NCBI GenBank assembly: GCA_020746105.1
Contig: CM036635.1
Location: forward strand, 11,922,001 to 11,986,000
Direction of reading: 5' to 3'
DNA from: Trogon surrucura
Taxonomy: Eukaryota; Chordata; Aves; Trogoniformes; Trogonidae
DNA length: 64,000 bases
The notes beneath the pieces were generated by a model. That model did no database searches and had not been told where the DNA came from. It was given only the letters and a program-made list of their open reading frames with translations. The position numbers were made by a program, and so were the translations under genes. Shown here piece after piece: positions 23,839-36,302 of the stretch. How positions within the stretch are numbered: the stretch's first letter is position 1; every line of letters starts with the position of its first letter.

Positions 23839-26800
23839 CTCTTAACGTTTCTCTCTTTAGATTGCGGGAAGTGTTTTAATTCTTACCGACTGCCACTACT
23901 CTGCTTAACCAAGTGGCCATATAATCCGAAAAGCTTTATTTGGGCTTTTAAAGGTGTTCAGAGTTTGTGGCTAGGGTAAAAGCATTAAGAGAAAGCCCAT
24001 AACTTAATGTCTCAATTGTGGTAGGTGTCTTTCATGTTTTCTGCATAAATAATCTTAACAGATAAGGAGACAAGGGGAAGGAAATACGTTTTTAAATTTT
24101 CCTGTTATTGTTTCGATTCCAGTAACATATTGTTTCGTAGAAGCTCCAGCAGTGCCTAGTTAGGAGGAATATAAAGGTATAAATGGGTGGGTGAAAGGGT
24201 TAAGGAAAGCTGTGAGGCATGCTGAAGACTGAAGCCCAGAGGACACAGCCTGAAAGTGCAAACCATTCAATAGCTGCTGCAAATTAGGAGGCAGCTTGCT
24301 AGATATGAAGGGAAGTTGGGCCTTAGGGAGGTTATGCAAGGTCGATCATTCCCCACCATCTGAACACTTTTCCTGGATTGCATTCCTTCACGTCACAAAC
24401 TTTGGTTACACAACCCAAAGCCCAGTCATTTATCTTGTTTCAGGCAGCATCGCCATGGAAATTAATGAGAAGTCCTGGTAGGCAACCCTTTGTTATTAAT
24501 AATAACTAACTTAAAGTGCAATTGCCCGAGAGCAGTGCAGGGCCCATGTACACAAGAGAAGATTCAGAATGCTTCCCAGCCTTGCTGTAATTCCTGGAAT
24601 TTCAGCAGGCAGGGACTTGCTGAGGTTTCTTTCGTTTTCATCCCAGAGAGTGACTAAAAGTGAAGTGGTCCTTGCTCCTTACTGTCCAGCAGGTCTCATC
24701 TCCACAGATTTTGTACTAAAGAGGAGATTGCTGAGAGGTCTCAACCAGAGACAACAGGCGTTCCTTCGAGGTCTTGCTGCTAAGCTGCCTGTTTATTAAA
24801 AGTATGTAAAAGAGGAGTAAGATTTTGAGTTCACATATACTGAAGTTCTTCAAGAGCCATTCTCAATAAATCAGTCCCGTTGGAGTTGGAATTTTTTAAT
24901 GGACTGCAGGCTACGCTGAAATAAACACCTGCTTCCTATACGTTTAAAACCATGAAAAAGATTCCAAATAATAACATTTCCAACTAAAATAAGCATGGTC
25001 ACTGACAAACAGCTAATGGAACAGAGCTGTGCCCTGAGGACATGCAATTCTGGTTTATACAGAGTTCTTATTAAATGCATTATAGGTACTTAACCAGGTG
25101 TCACAACTTTTTCTCTCCCTTGTCAGTCTAGGGAGCCCGTAGCTGGTGGAGCTGGCTATGAGGGGGTGTGAATTCCTCCGCTCCTTTACTCTCGAAACTA
25201 AAGTGACTGTGACAGCCAATTTGAGTCCTCCAGACACATCCCTGAACGTGCCCGTCTGTAACAGCTGTACGTATTTTTGCAAGTTCCCTGTATAGCCTGT
25301 ACAGGAGAAGAAATTTCTCCACGTATCTCTGGAGATCTTAAAGCCTTTTGTAATTAATGGCAGGGAAGATACTAATAACCCCAACATGCAGATAGAAACA
25401 CTGAAGCTCACAAAATGCTATAGGAAAGGCCATGCAGAAAGTCAGTATGAGAAAGTACAACAGAGCTCTTCGCTCTGGGGTGATCCCTTTATTCCCAGCT
25501 GCTGCTGCCTTTTACCTCTGGGGTAGTTTTCCACCATTGACAAGATTAGGAACGGGGTAACGTGTCTCCAGACCAGCCTGTGATCAGAGAGGTGACATAA
25601 ATGACAAAACCCTGAAGGCATTAAATTCTTGTGCTGAGAGTTTAATTTGGGATTAACTTGCCTTAATTTACTCTGGTTTAGTGCAGTATAAGTGAAGGTA
25701 TATTAACTTTATGCCATTATTTGATTTATCTGAACTTTCCCACACATCAAGGTGTAGAAAAGCCTTAAAAGACCTTGTAGACTGGAGCTCTTTATGTTTT
25801 GATGCCACAAACAGTCGGAAACATGTTTGTTCCTTTCTTCTCAAGTGACTGGTAGGAAAATTGAATTGTAGGCTGGGAGCTTGCCAGAGACACCAGCTGC
25901 CAGCTCGTGGACTCCAGCAGCTGACATCAGAGCGCAGGCACCGTTGATGCAGCAAAGGTTACGCAGACGAACATTAGCAAATAGGACTAAGTCCTAATTC
26001 ATAAAATACATGAATTGGGAAAGCATCCCAGCCCTTATTCACATCTTCTGGGTGCAAAGCCCATAACCATACGAGGCTTCCTGCATCGAATTAATGAGCG
26101 GTGCAGTGCTAAAGCAAAAGTGAGCAGGTGCTGCAGGGGGGGTTTGCTGCTTGTACAGAAATAATTAGAGCACGAGTTGGTACCAGAGTGTATCTTATTT
26201 TATCCCTCAGCCATCGGGAGGTGGCACAAGGCAGCCAAAGTGTCAAAGGGAACTTACCTCCACAACTTACTTACCAGTATAAAGGGAAGAACACTTGGAT
26301 GATAACTTATTTTGCTGGGGTATTTTGTTGTTGCTGAAGGTGTCATGCGTGTAATACAGGGAGCTGGAGTTGCAAGCAAGGAAGGGTTTACTGGGCTGTT
26401 GAAAATGCCCGACTTTCCTAATTGCCTGTGAACAGCCTGCGCCCAGTCGACGCTTTAAGGGAGTTAAAGGACTGCCTGGATCTGATCGGTTCGTTAATAA
26501 CACTTTTCAATCCTTAGAAAAATATCAGTCGCAGCCAAAAGGCATAGCCAATGCAAGGATGAGTAAATTCCCTATAAAAATAAAAAGACTCTTCACTATC
26601 CCTCTTTTTAATGAGTCTGACAGTACAAATATTCTCATCTACTCCGACAAGTGTTGAATCAAGCTGTTGGGTCCCTTGCCAGGTGTAGACTTTGTCTCTA
26701 TTTGCCTGTAAAGCGTTGTTTTGTTGGGTTTTTTTTTATAATACCAGAGGAGTAATAAAAAACAATTACTTATTCTTAAAAGTATTCCACAAATCCAGCT

Positions 26801-29800
26801 CCTTTTGAAGGATGCGCTGACTCCACCAGTCCTGGCTCCGCAGCCCGGTGGCAAACACTGCGCCCTTTCACCGGGGCTTCGTCAGGACAAGCCTTCTCTG
26901 TGGCTGCAGCTCTGCCAGCGCCAGCAGTGCGTGTGGCTGTCGAGCTTCTTCTCGTGCCCGCAGGAAAACGAGGCGCATCATTATGAGGCACTCGCACACC
27001 AAAATAACTACCGGTACAGCTATTTCAAGGTTTATTTTTTAAATTGTGCTGTCTGTGGATCAGGCCAGTGCTTGCAGCCTTCATCCAAGGATCTGTTAGA
27101 AAACACTTGAGAAACACAAGTCTCATGATGCTATTTGCAGGCCCTAGAAACGCTGCTTATCTTCTCTGATCAGCAGAATTCTTCACACGAATTCCGGTCC
27201 TGTATCCAAGGCAATCTCCTTATTTGCTACACATGCTCAATCTGCTTGCTAATTTCTTTTTCCTTGTCGTGGGGGAGGAACCTTCCTGTGCTCCACAGGC
27301 ACGCCTGTGTTTGGGAGATTAAAGAAGGCAAGCAAGATGCATTAAAAATGTCACCCACTTGTAGCGGCAGCAGCCTGAATGGGGAGCGCAGCTCAGAGGC
27401 AGATGTTCCTTCCAATTGAATTGTCTGCGGCACCGATTCCAGCGAGTTCAGTGCTCCTGAAAAGCGTGAGACAGAGGGCAATGCTGTGCAGAAGGCTGGC
27501 TGCATCCAGGGAGCTGGCACGCTGCAAACTGCAGCTCTGCTGATTTTGACATGGCTACAGCACTAATCTGTCTCGGCCTCCAGCACCGCTGGCTCAATCT
27601 GTGTCCTGGAATTAATTTGGGTAATGTACCACATGACAGAAAGCCACGTTTGCAATCTCTTTGCTAGGAAAGGTTGAATAGAGATCAATAGCATCCTCTA
27701 TCCATGGAGAAGTGAGCTGGTAGCAGAGCTCCACGGAAGGGATACCCACTGAGAGTTTGGCTCCATCTCTCTAGGGACCAGAGATGAGATATTTAACAAC
27801 ACCTCCTGGCTCTTGTAGCTGTCAGCGTGGGGCAGGGGAAGCCTGAGCAGAGAAGGAAGAGGTGGAGTTGCCTTTTGAGTCAAGCACTGGCTCTGCAACC
27901 CCTGTGGAAGTGGGATGTGTAGGAGTTATTTCTGAGGGCAGCTTCCAAATAACAGTCTCAAAATAACTTAGTTTAACGAAGGGGATGATTTCCAGCACAG
28001 GAAGCCTATTTGCAGTCGTGGTCTCAAGCTGGTAGCTACAGACTAATGTGTGACCACAAAGTATTTCAAATTAGCTAATAAACAGCTGTTCTGTGTGATT
28101 TGCTTTTGGTCATAACCAGCCTGAGTCTGAACTAAACGAGAGCCCAACGATGAAAAGAACCAATATGCCCAGTACAGCTCCCTAGGCTGAGACTGGAAAC
28201 AAGCCCAGTGCTTCCTTAGTGCCCCAGCCCCAACACTCCATGTGCACCCGGGTTCTCCTGGGCCTTTGCTGCACCCCTTGTGTGGGGAGCAAGAAAGGAG
28301 AGGAGTCGTAAGCACCTGGGAGGTGGAAAGAAGTCATCTGAAGGAGAAGCTCCAGAGAAGCAGAGGACAAATCTGCCCAGCTGCTTCACCCAAAGGTAAC
28401 GTCCAGCTCGGGAAGCAGAAGAGGGTGCAAGAGTGACAGGATGACATGAGATTGTTGTATATGCACTAGAGCTCCAGCTAAATTAATTTTGTATCTCAAT
28501 CAGTAGGAAAGGATTTTCTAAGGGGACTGGGCACCCCTTTACCACCTCTCTGAGAGATGCAAGCTCTGCACTGGGTGAGCAACTGTGTGCCCTCCCACTG
28601 CTGCCGTGGCCACATCCAGCACTGGCACGTCCAGCAACACACAGAGAACTACAGGTGATTGCAAAAAAACCCCGTTAGTACATGGATGCAAGCCACATCA
28701 ACGCAGCACTGCTCAAACTAACCCAGAAGGAGGCTTTAAATGTAGGCAAGCTAACTGCCAAAAATAAACCCCAACCCATCCTGGCTGCTGCGCTGTGCCA
28801 TGGGAACAATATTGTGCGTGTGATCAGATTCAGCAGGACACAAGCAGCCTAAGGGTCTTTTTACATTTGGCTTGAAAAGGCTAAAAATAGCATCCCAAAC
28901 TGCATTCCTTTTTTGCATTGCTATCTCCTCTGCCTATTCCTATTCACTGGCACTTCTACATGCAAAGCAAGATTTGGGATCCAAGGCCCGGTAATTAGAC
29001 CCCAGCCCAGCAGCTGCAAGTGGAGCAGCTGGAGGTGTTATTTTTATGGGTTATTAATTGACTCCACGAAAAAAACTGAGCCCAGCAAACAGGGAGAGCC
29101 AGCGAGCTGCAGTTCACAGCCACGACAAGGTCTTAGTGACAGAAAAAAGATAAAAGAGAGAGCCCAGTATCCTAAAGCCGATTAGTTATAGCAATTTCTC
29201 CAAAGCTAAATATAGAAAAAAAATCCTCCCCCATCTTCAGCTCTGTTGGCAGAGATGAGAAAGCACAAGGAAGGAGATAGAATTTTTATTTTTCATTTAA
29301 TTCCCTCATGGGTTGCAGAGAGAAACTGCTGCTTTGGTGACTCTACCAACACTTCAAACCAGATTCCCATCATCACCCACACAGCAAGCGGAGCACCAGA
29401 GGCCCCCCAAGACATCTCTTCGCACTGTTCAGCCATATGCAAGACATACAGGAATTGGTTACAAGAGAGGGATATTCCTCTCCAACCTTGACACTAGCCA
29501 CCCCTCCTGCTGGGTGTGGGCTATTTTCAGTCCCCTCCCTACACACAGCTGAGCAAAACCTACATTTTCTGATCTCACCTTTTGGAGACCACTTCTCTGA
29601 GGTGCAACCAGTTCCCTCAGACATGCCTTCCAAGGGAGTGTGCACTCCTGCACCCTCGCTGCCAGGACTGCCTGCTTGCTGCGCCAGCCTGGCACCAGTG
29701 GGACTGTCCTGGCGTAGGAAAGCTCCTCTTCAAAAGCCGACTCTGCCGCACGCCGTCAGCTGGGAGGAGCTGTCAGAGCTCCTGCTGGGTGCCAGCACCT

Positions 29801-31108
29801 GGTTCCTGTCGGACAGGGTTGTTGGTTAGTCCTTTATTTCCTGCTGCTTTGCTTCAGCTGCAGCCTGCCTGCTCCGCACGCCGCGCCCAGAGCGCACAAC
29901 CCTCCCCGAGCCACAGCGAGGCCGTGGGGCTTGCAAAACACAGCATGCTTCATGCCGCTGCGTGGCCTGTCCCCAGGCTGGAGGTCCTCACGCGAGCATC
30001 AGCTTCATGCAAAGGAAAGGTGGAAGTGCCGGGGAAGAGGGACAGCCCCAGAACACAGTTTCTGTGAGGAAGGCAGGGCTGGGTACCCAACTTCAGGGCT
30101 ACAGGGACACATAATTTTTTCCTTTACCCATTAATTCAGTCCAACCAGGCAATTGCTCTGTGTCTGACAACGCAGGAGCTGCTGTATTTCTGCACAGGCC
30201 CTGTGTCCCCGTGGTGGCTGCATGAAGCCCCCCTACACTATTTTTAACTGGGGCAGGTGGGCTGCAATCAGGCTGCCGTGGGAAGGGAACTCAGCATCAG
30301 CTGCGTGACCCTACTCAGGCTCGGGGAGACGCGTGTTGCTTGTGCAGCCACAGGTCTGGCAGTACCACATCTCCCCAGGCTTTTTTTCCCTAGTAAGGCT
30401 CAGTACGTACCATCTGTGCTACCATCACACCTCTCCGCAAGATCCAAAGTTGTGGTTGCATAGGGATAGACAGTGCTTTGGGCGACAGCAGAAGGGAAGG
30501 AAGCTGCTTCAAGGGGGTGTCAGAACCACAGGTGACCTCGCTGGAGGGCAGAGAGCTGCAGGCAGCCCCCAGGGTTGCAAAAGTCTTCGGCCTCCACAGC
30601 GTGGGATGGGGAATTTAGAACAAAGCACATCAAGCGAGCTGAAGGAGAGTGACATTTCCCTTCCCAGCTGCTATATCCTTGCCCACGCAGCCAGTGGGAT
30701 GACTCTGTGCAGCTAACGATGCAACGTGATTAGTAAACAAATGATGCATTTGCACCAGGAAATAAAAAAAAAGAGAGAGAGAAGGAGAGAAGCAAGGAAA
30801 CAAGTGACATTTTAGGATAGTAGTGTGCAGCAGTGAGCTTTTTAAAAATCTGCTGAGGAAGGCACTTGCACAGCACATGGTTTGGGCAGATCAATGAAGC
30901 TGCAAAGTGGCCTGCTCCTGGCAGGCACACAAATCCACTTTCTAATGAAATTTACAGCAAGCGGTATTTAGGTCACTACTCGGAAGCATTCAGTTTATTC
31001 CAGGCAGCTTTTAAAATATTTAAGAAATAGCTGTCAAATTAAGCCTGCTCACCTCTGGCTCCAAGGTCCAACTTGGAGCCATGGCAGATTTCTTAGCTAC
31101 AGCTTAAA

Positions 31109-31126
31109 ATATATATATATATATAT
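31109..31126. repeat. (AT)9 microsatellite
   Basis: Nine uninterrupted AT units in an AT-rich stretch. Confidence 0.9.
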
Positions 31127-34100
31127 TTGTAAGCTTTCTTTGATTGTCCCCTCCCTCCATCTTCACAGCACAGTGATCAAAATCAACCCCTGCCATGGAA
31201 TGCTGGCACGGACGGGAACTAAGGGCCCAAGTGATGCCCAGGCTCTGCCCAGCCCAGCCTCGTCCCTTCCCCAGGGTGGGGCACCAAGACACCCAGACGT
31301 GACCTTCTGCAGCCTGTGCTCTCCCTCCAGCACTAAACACAGGACTTTATCTGCTGCTGAAGGAAGGCCAATAATACAGCCAGACTTAAAAACGGCTCTC
31401 AAGGGAGCAGCTAAAAGCCACCTCTTATCAGAGGTGAACATTCACTCAAGGCTGCGCGATACCAGTGGAAGGATCTGGGCTGGGCTGGTGGTTGCCAGCA
31501 CCATTCCCAGATGTCACGCTTTAGAGATCTGCTGGAGCTGCTTCACTGGGTGGTGGAGAGGGAGAAAAAGGTGGAAACTAGGCAATGCTCCGGCTGTTCA
31601 CCCAGCAGAAGTGGCCACAGCCCCAAATCTCTATGGTCTTAATTCCGGTACAAATCAGAGCAAAACTACAGACATTTCCTCTTGCGACAATGCAAAGTTC
31701 AGTGCTTTGCGTAACACGCTGACAGCATTAACTGATTCCCGTCCCAGCTCAAGGTCCAGCCTGCCAGACACAGACCTCAACACTTCTCCAGCCTAGGCAC
31801 AAACCCGGAGCAGAAGGTGGCCTGAGAGCACGGCGGGGCTCCTGGCACGTGGCTGCGCGGTGCTGGTTCCTGGCCGGCTCTTGAGGACTGACACAGAGGA
31901 GGAGCAACGGAGCCTCACGGCTACACGGGCTGAGGGCTTAGTGCGAGGTGAGAAGACACCCCACGCAAGGCATTTGCTGGGATGTGCTTTGGAAGTCAAG
32001 GCAGTTTTCCCCATTGCTTACCCTGGCAGCCACCTGCCCGCCCTAGGGCATCTCCCCTGCCCGCACAGGACCTTCTCCCCTCTCGTGGGGTCTGGCTTTC
32101 CTTCCAGCCCAGTCCCATGCTCAGGATTTGGTCTGCCTGCAGCTGAGGTAAAATACAGGTGCACACGCAAACGCTTCTACCTCCTCCCTCATCATTTTTG
32201 ACTAGCACACATAAATATCCATTTCACGCTCAGCTAATGAAGGATTGGCTTGGCTGGGTTATGACCCTGGCTGCTGCTCTGAAGCTGGCTTAGTACCAGG
32301 ATCTGGCACCAGATGACACAGCCAGTCTCTGACCTACCTTCCATCATCACTCCTGGCTCGGACAAGCACACCAGGATGCGGGTGCTGGGTCCTGGTGCTG
32401 CACGCAGCTGTAATTCTAAAGCACTGAGTATGGGACCAAGGACTATAAGAAGAAACACAGCATCAGGATGTCCCAACCTTTCTGTACCCAGGCAGCATCT
32501 TTCAGCCTGGGAATATACAAGAGATGGCCAGACCAGGGCTCTGTGACTGGGATTCATTTAGGAGGAGGACTCTCATTCCATCAATAAAAACAACCCTGAG
32601 TGGAAGACAGAATAATTATTCAGCCTGGAAGACTAACATGATGTGGAAAATCAGGGCAGGAGGCTGGCTCTGGCTTGCCCTCTGTGCCTCGTGCTGGCTG
32701 GTGAGGGGGCAATGGTTCATCCTCGAATTCAAGCTGGGCCTCCAGTTCTGAAGACACTTCCAAAAGCAATGTTTGGGAAGCACAGAGAACCTGCAGTGCC
32801 CACTCCAGCCAAGCAAAAGCTATCGGAGCCTGACAGCCCACACCACCTCCTCTGTGACCGATTTCCCTCTTTTTCCGTTTAGCAGATCCTAATTAGTCTA
32901 GAAAGATGAACGTGCCTGCTCTGTCCCAGCAGGTTGTACAGACTTTATCAAGCACAAACCTCCTTATGAGGCCCTGCTGGCAGGTGGCAGAGCTGTGTGT
33001 GGCACTCGCTGTTATCACCCGTGTCTACAAGCAGAGAGGAGAGGGCATCGACTGCTTTTATTGCACCTGCAACCAGAGCTCTCCAGAGAAAGCCTTCCCC
33101 CCGCAGTTACAGAAGAAATAAAATCATAGAGAATTTGCATCCTGGCCCAGTAGTCCTGACCTGAAGTTTTACTTCTTCCAAACAGAAGTGTGCCATCCCA
33201 GTGAGCTGAAAAGTCAAGTCATTCCCTAAGGATGCTCCCATGCTGTGGCTGATCCTCACATATGGCAATGGTATTAGAGCCCTGCCATGGGCTGGGGCAC
33301 TTCCCTGCCAGGGAAAAGCAATCAGCTGCGTGTTGAAAAGGGAAGTGTTTCCCAAAACCCAATGCCCTGACTCTGCCATCCTGTATTCGGTGCACAAATA
33401 CCTGTTTTTGTGCTGGAGATCTGGCTGCCATCACTGCAGAGCTGCCTGCTGTCCCAGGTAGTGCTGCCAGGCAGCTTCAGAGGCTGCTGTCCGATAGGCA
33501 GAGCTCAGGGCTGACCTCACCTTCAGCACCGAGATCTCCAGGACCTCGAGTCCAGCAGGAGTTTCCCCTGCAGTAAGAACAACTACTAAGAAGTCATTAA
33601 AAAAAACAGTTCTCTGGTTAGAAGCAGGAGAGAAGATGGCAAGTAGTGTCTGTGCTTGGTGCTCTGGGTTTATGTTGCAGGGTGGATCCCAACCTCCTCA
33701 CAAAAACACAATGAGCAGAACTTTCCCCAAAAAGCCACGGGCTGTGCAGAGCATGACCTCACCAGTCAGAAATGGAGGAATTGAGACAGCCTTGCACGGG
33801 CAGCAGGCTAGGACAAGCAGAGCCAGCGAGGCTGTAGCTCCTCGACCCGCAGTGCTGACGTAAAGGTTTGATGCTGCCAAAAAGCAGAGGTCTGGCTCAC
33901 CCAGTGCCTGCCGGGACCTTTCGTGGGCCAGCCTGGCTCCTTAATCCAGCAACAATAAAATGTTTTTCTGCCAGGAGAGCAAGTTGCATCAGCTCCCTGC
34001 AAGGAGTAAGAAGAGCCAGTCTGAGCTGGGCATGGTGAGCGCTGCCGCTCCCTTCCCACAGCGAGGGGCTGCGGCAGCAGCTCTTATCGCCCCACGTCCC

Positions 34101-36168
34101 CAGAGCAGCTGGGAAAACCGTGTTAGGGCACAGGGTGGAACAAGCAGAGAAGTTCCACGTGCTGGGAAACAGGGATCCAAGAGTGTAAGGGAAGAGCGGA
34201 GGGGAGCTGGGCTGGAAGAACGGGTTGGGTGCTGCAGCAGGGCAGCCCATCCATCCGTGCAAAGGATTAGAGCAGCTCTGGTCCACGGAGCCGTTTTGGA
34301 GCAGGTTGCCAGAGCCGGACCAGAAGCTGCAGAGCCCCAGGGACCTCGTGGGGCAGCGTGGGCTGGGGAGGGAAGGACCCGCGTTGTCCCAGGGCAGAGC
34401 GAGGGAGGGCCAACAGGTCTGTGACCTGCCAAAGAGCAACACTCCCTCCAGCAAGCAAAAGCCTGGCTCCAACAAAGCGCGCTTCCTCTCGGCTTGCCGT
34501 CAGCACAGGGAGTGCGTCCAAGCAGATAACTCATTGCTCTGGAGACTCGTGTCCTGGTGAGCAGAGCTATTCTTACCGGTGCAGGAAGGAACGGCTCCCA
34601 AACGGCACAAACAAGTGCACAGCTCGACCTTATCGCAGCACACAGGGTGCAAATGGCAGACAAGGCTCCTCCAAAACATTACTCACGCTTCGATGGTCAG
34701 GCCGTGTTTGCAAAAAGCCACAGTGGTGGCCAAAGCACTTTGCGCACAACCTCCTTCACAGCAGAGGAAGAGAAAAATAAATGGTACGTGGCTGGAGAGC
34801 CAGGGCAAAGCACCGCGTCGGGGGCCAGCTCGCACATGGACACCCACCATCCCCAGCAGCACCTCTCCTGGGTCCTTCTGCAACTCATGCAGGGCTGGCA
34901 GCCACCCTTGTGCTGCCCAGCACCGACCCGTTGGGGATGTGTGAAATCCTCAGAAAAGACAAGCTCTTTGCAATTGTCCACCCTCACCCAGGCAAGAGAG
35001 AGCAACGGGGGAGAGTGGGACAAATACCTTGTTGACTACAGGTTTTAAAGCCATTTCTCTTCCACGAGAGCCTGGAGCTAACCACCGTGAGGATTAATTC
35101 AGCCCAATGAGTGGGCAAAACCAGCACAGACTCCAAAACATATCCACACGGTATCAGCACTAACTGGCTAGGGTGTTTGCCTACTCGCTTTCGGCTTGGC
35201 AATAAATTCTCCACTGCTATTTAAGAGGCTCACAGCACCCTCAATTTGTAGGAAAACCAAATGAGCAACCCAGATGCACCCATGTTCCCCAGACCACGAG
35301 AGGCTCCGGAGCAGGGACAGGGGATGCATCATCATGCTCCAGACAGGCACGAGCCACGTTTACAACACAATCTGAATCACTCCAGCTGATAAAACAACTA
35401 AAACCCTTAAGCATGATTTGCAAGTTACACAGCCCCAAATATCCAACTGACCCTTCTCGCAGGTCAGTTGTGCTTTCCTCAGACAAAGGCTTTCTACAAT
35501 CTCTAATCCACTTTGCACGTCAGTTAAGCAGAGACCTCAGCACACGCAGCCAGCCGAGGCTGCATCCCGCCTGTACCTGTCAGCCAGAAGAGGCTTTTTC
35601 TGTAACTGGTGCAACTAATGACTTTAGCTGCTGGACTGTTTTCACAGCAAGACCCCAGGAGAGACACCAGGATGGGCCAGGGACCACACTTGGCAGCCAT
35701 GTGCATACGGCCATATCGAGACACGGCATCCCCCAGGACAAGCTGGGGAACAGCACATTTTCTTTAAAGGCAAATGATGACCAGATCCTTGCTGACCCAT
35801 TCTGAATTAAAGCCTTCAAAGAGTACACTGACATTACTTTTGCAGAAGCCACAAGGTCAAAAAGATGTAAGATTTCCTTGACAAAAAAGGCAGTACAGAA
35901 CTTTGCAGGACTGTCCTTCCCGCAGGCAGCCCCTCACCTCCCTGCTCCCACTCCTCAGCCCTGCCTGCCCCCTCCCCATTCTGGCTCCACCCAACACGAA
36001 AAGAGCTGTACTAGGAGCAGTAACCAGCAGACACCATCCTTCAGCCGAGGAGCGCTTCCTTCCCTCTCAGATGTAAAGACCAAGCTCCAAAATGTCCACA
36101 GACCCCTCCCTGTATCAGCAGCCTGAAAGCAGCATATGCTCCTCTGCACCTGCAGCAATTGTACTCAC

Positions 36169-36302
36169 AGACACCCCTCTCTCAAATACCACGAGTGCCG
36201 AAGCAAAGCCAGCGTTGGGTTTCGTTCCGCTCAGGATTGCATTAACGTGACATGTGGAGGCAAGAGTTTGCAAGGGAGAAATCCTGTACATGGCAAAGGA
36301 GC
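36169..36302 (-). other. Candidate exon C of a minus-strand transcript
   Basis: This 134 bp block has a strong donor (GTGAGTAC, complement of 36161-36168) and an AG acceptor next to 36303, though its pyrimidine tract is poor (GGGGCTGTGCAG). One frame is open throughout and ends in phase 0: FAMYRISPLQTLAS early and ASALVVFERGVS at the end. That frame joins in phase to candidate exons B and A. I do not recognise the peptide. It may equally be a non-coding exon or a chance match. Confidence 0.3.

Larger units (their letters stand above)
23289..36168. other. Intergenic stretch with no recognised gene
   Basis: About 12.9 kb with no recognised protein family, CR1 copy or LTR. Up to about 26 kb it is AT-rich; from about 27 kb it is more GC-rich and shows overlapping open frames on both strands (for example 29.4-30.1 and 33.9-34.7 kb), the usual effect of few stop codons. 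The small repeats at 23811 and 31109 are listed separately. Confidence 0.6.

Noticed and set aside
31140-31796. 218-codon plus-strand frame
   Set aside because: It has no recognisable domain, no ATG and no promoter, and competing frames overlap on the other strand. Best explained by chance.
32641-32748. Short plus-strand frame with a signal-peptide-like start (MMWKIRAGGWLWLALCASCW)
   Set aside because: It ends 17 residues after the hydrophobic stretch, with no downstream exon or conserved motif visible; chance is the simpler reading.
33897-34663. Overlapping 150-224 codon frames on both strands
   Set aside because: Several frames are open at once, which reflects local GC richness rather than coding selection.
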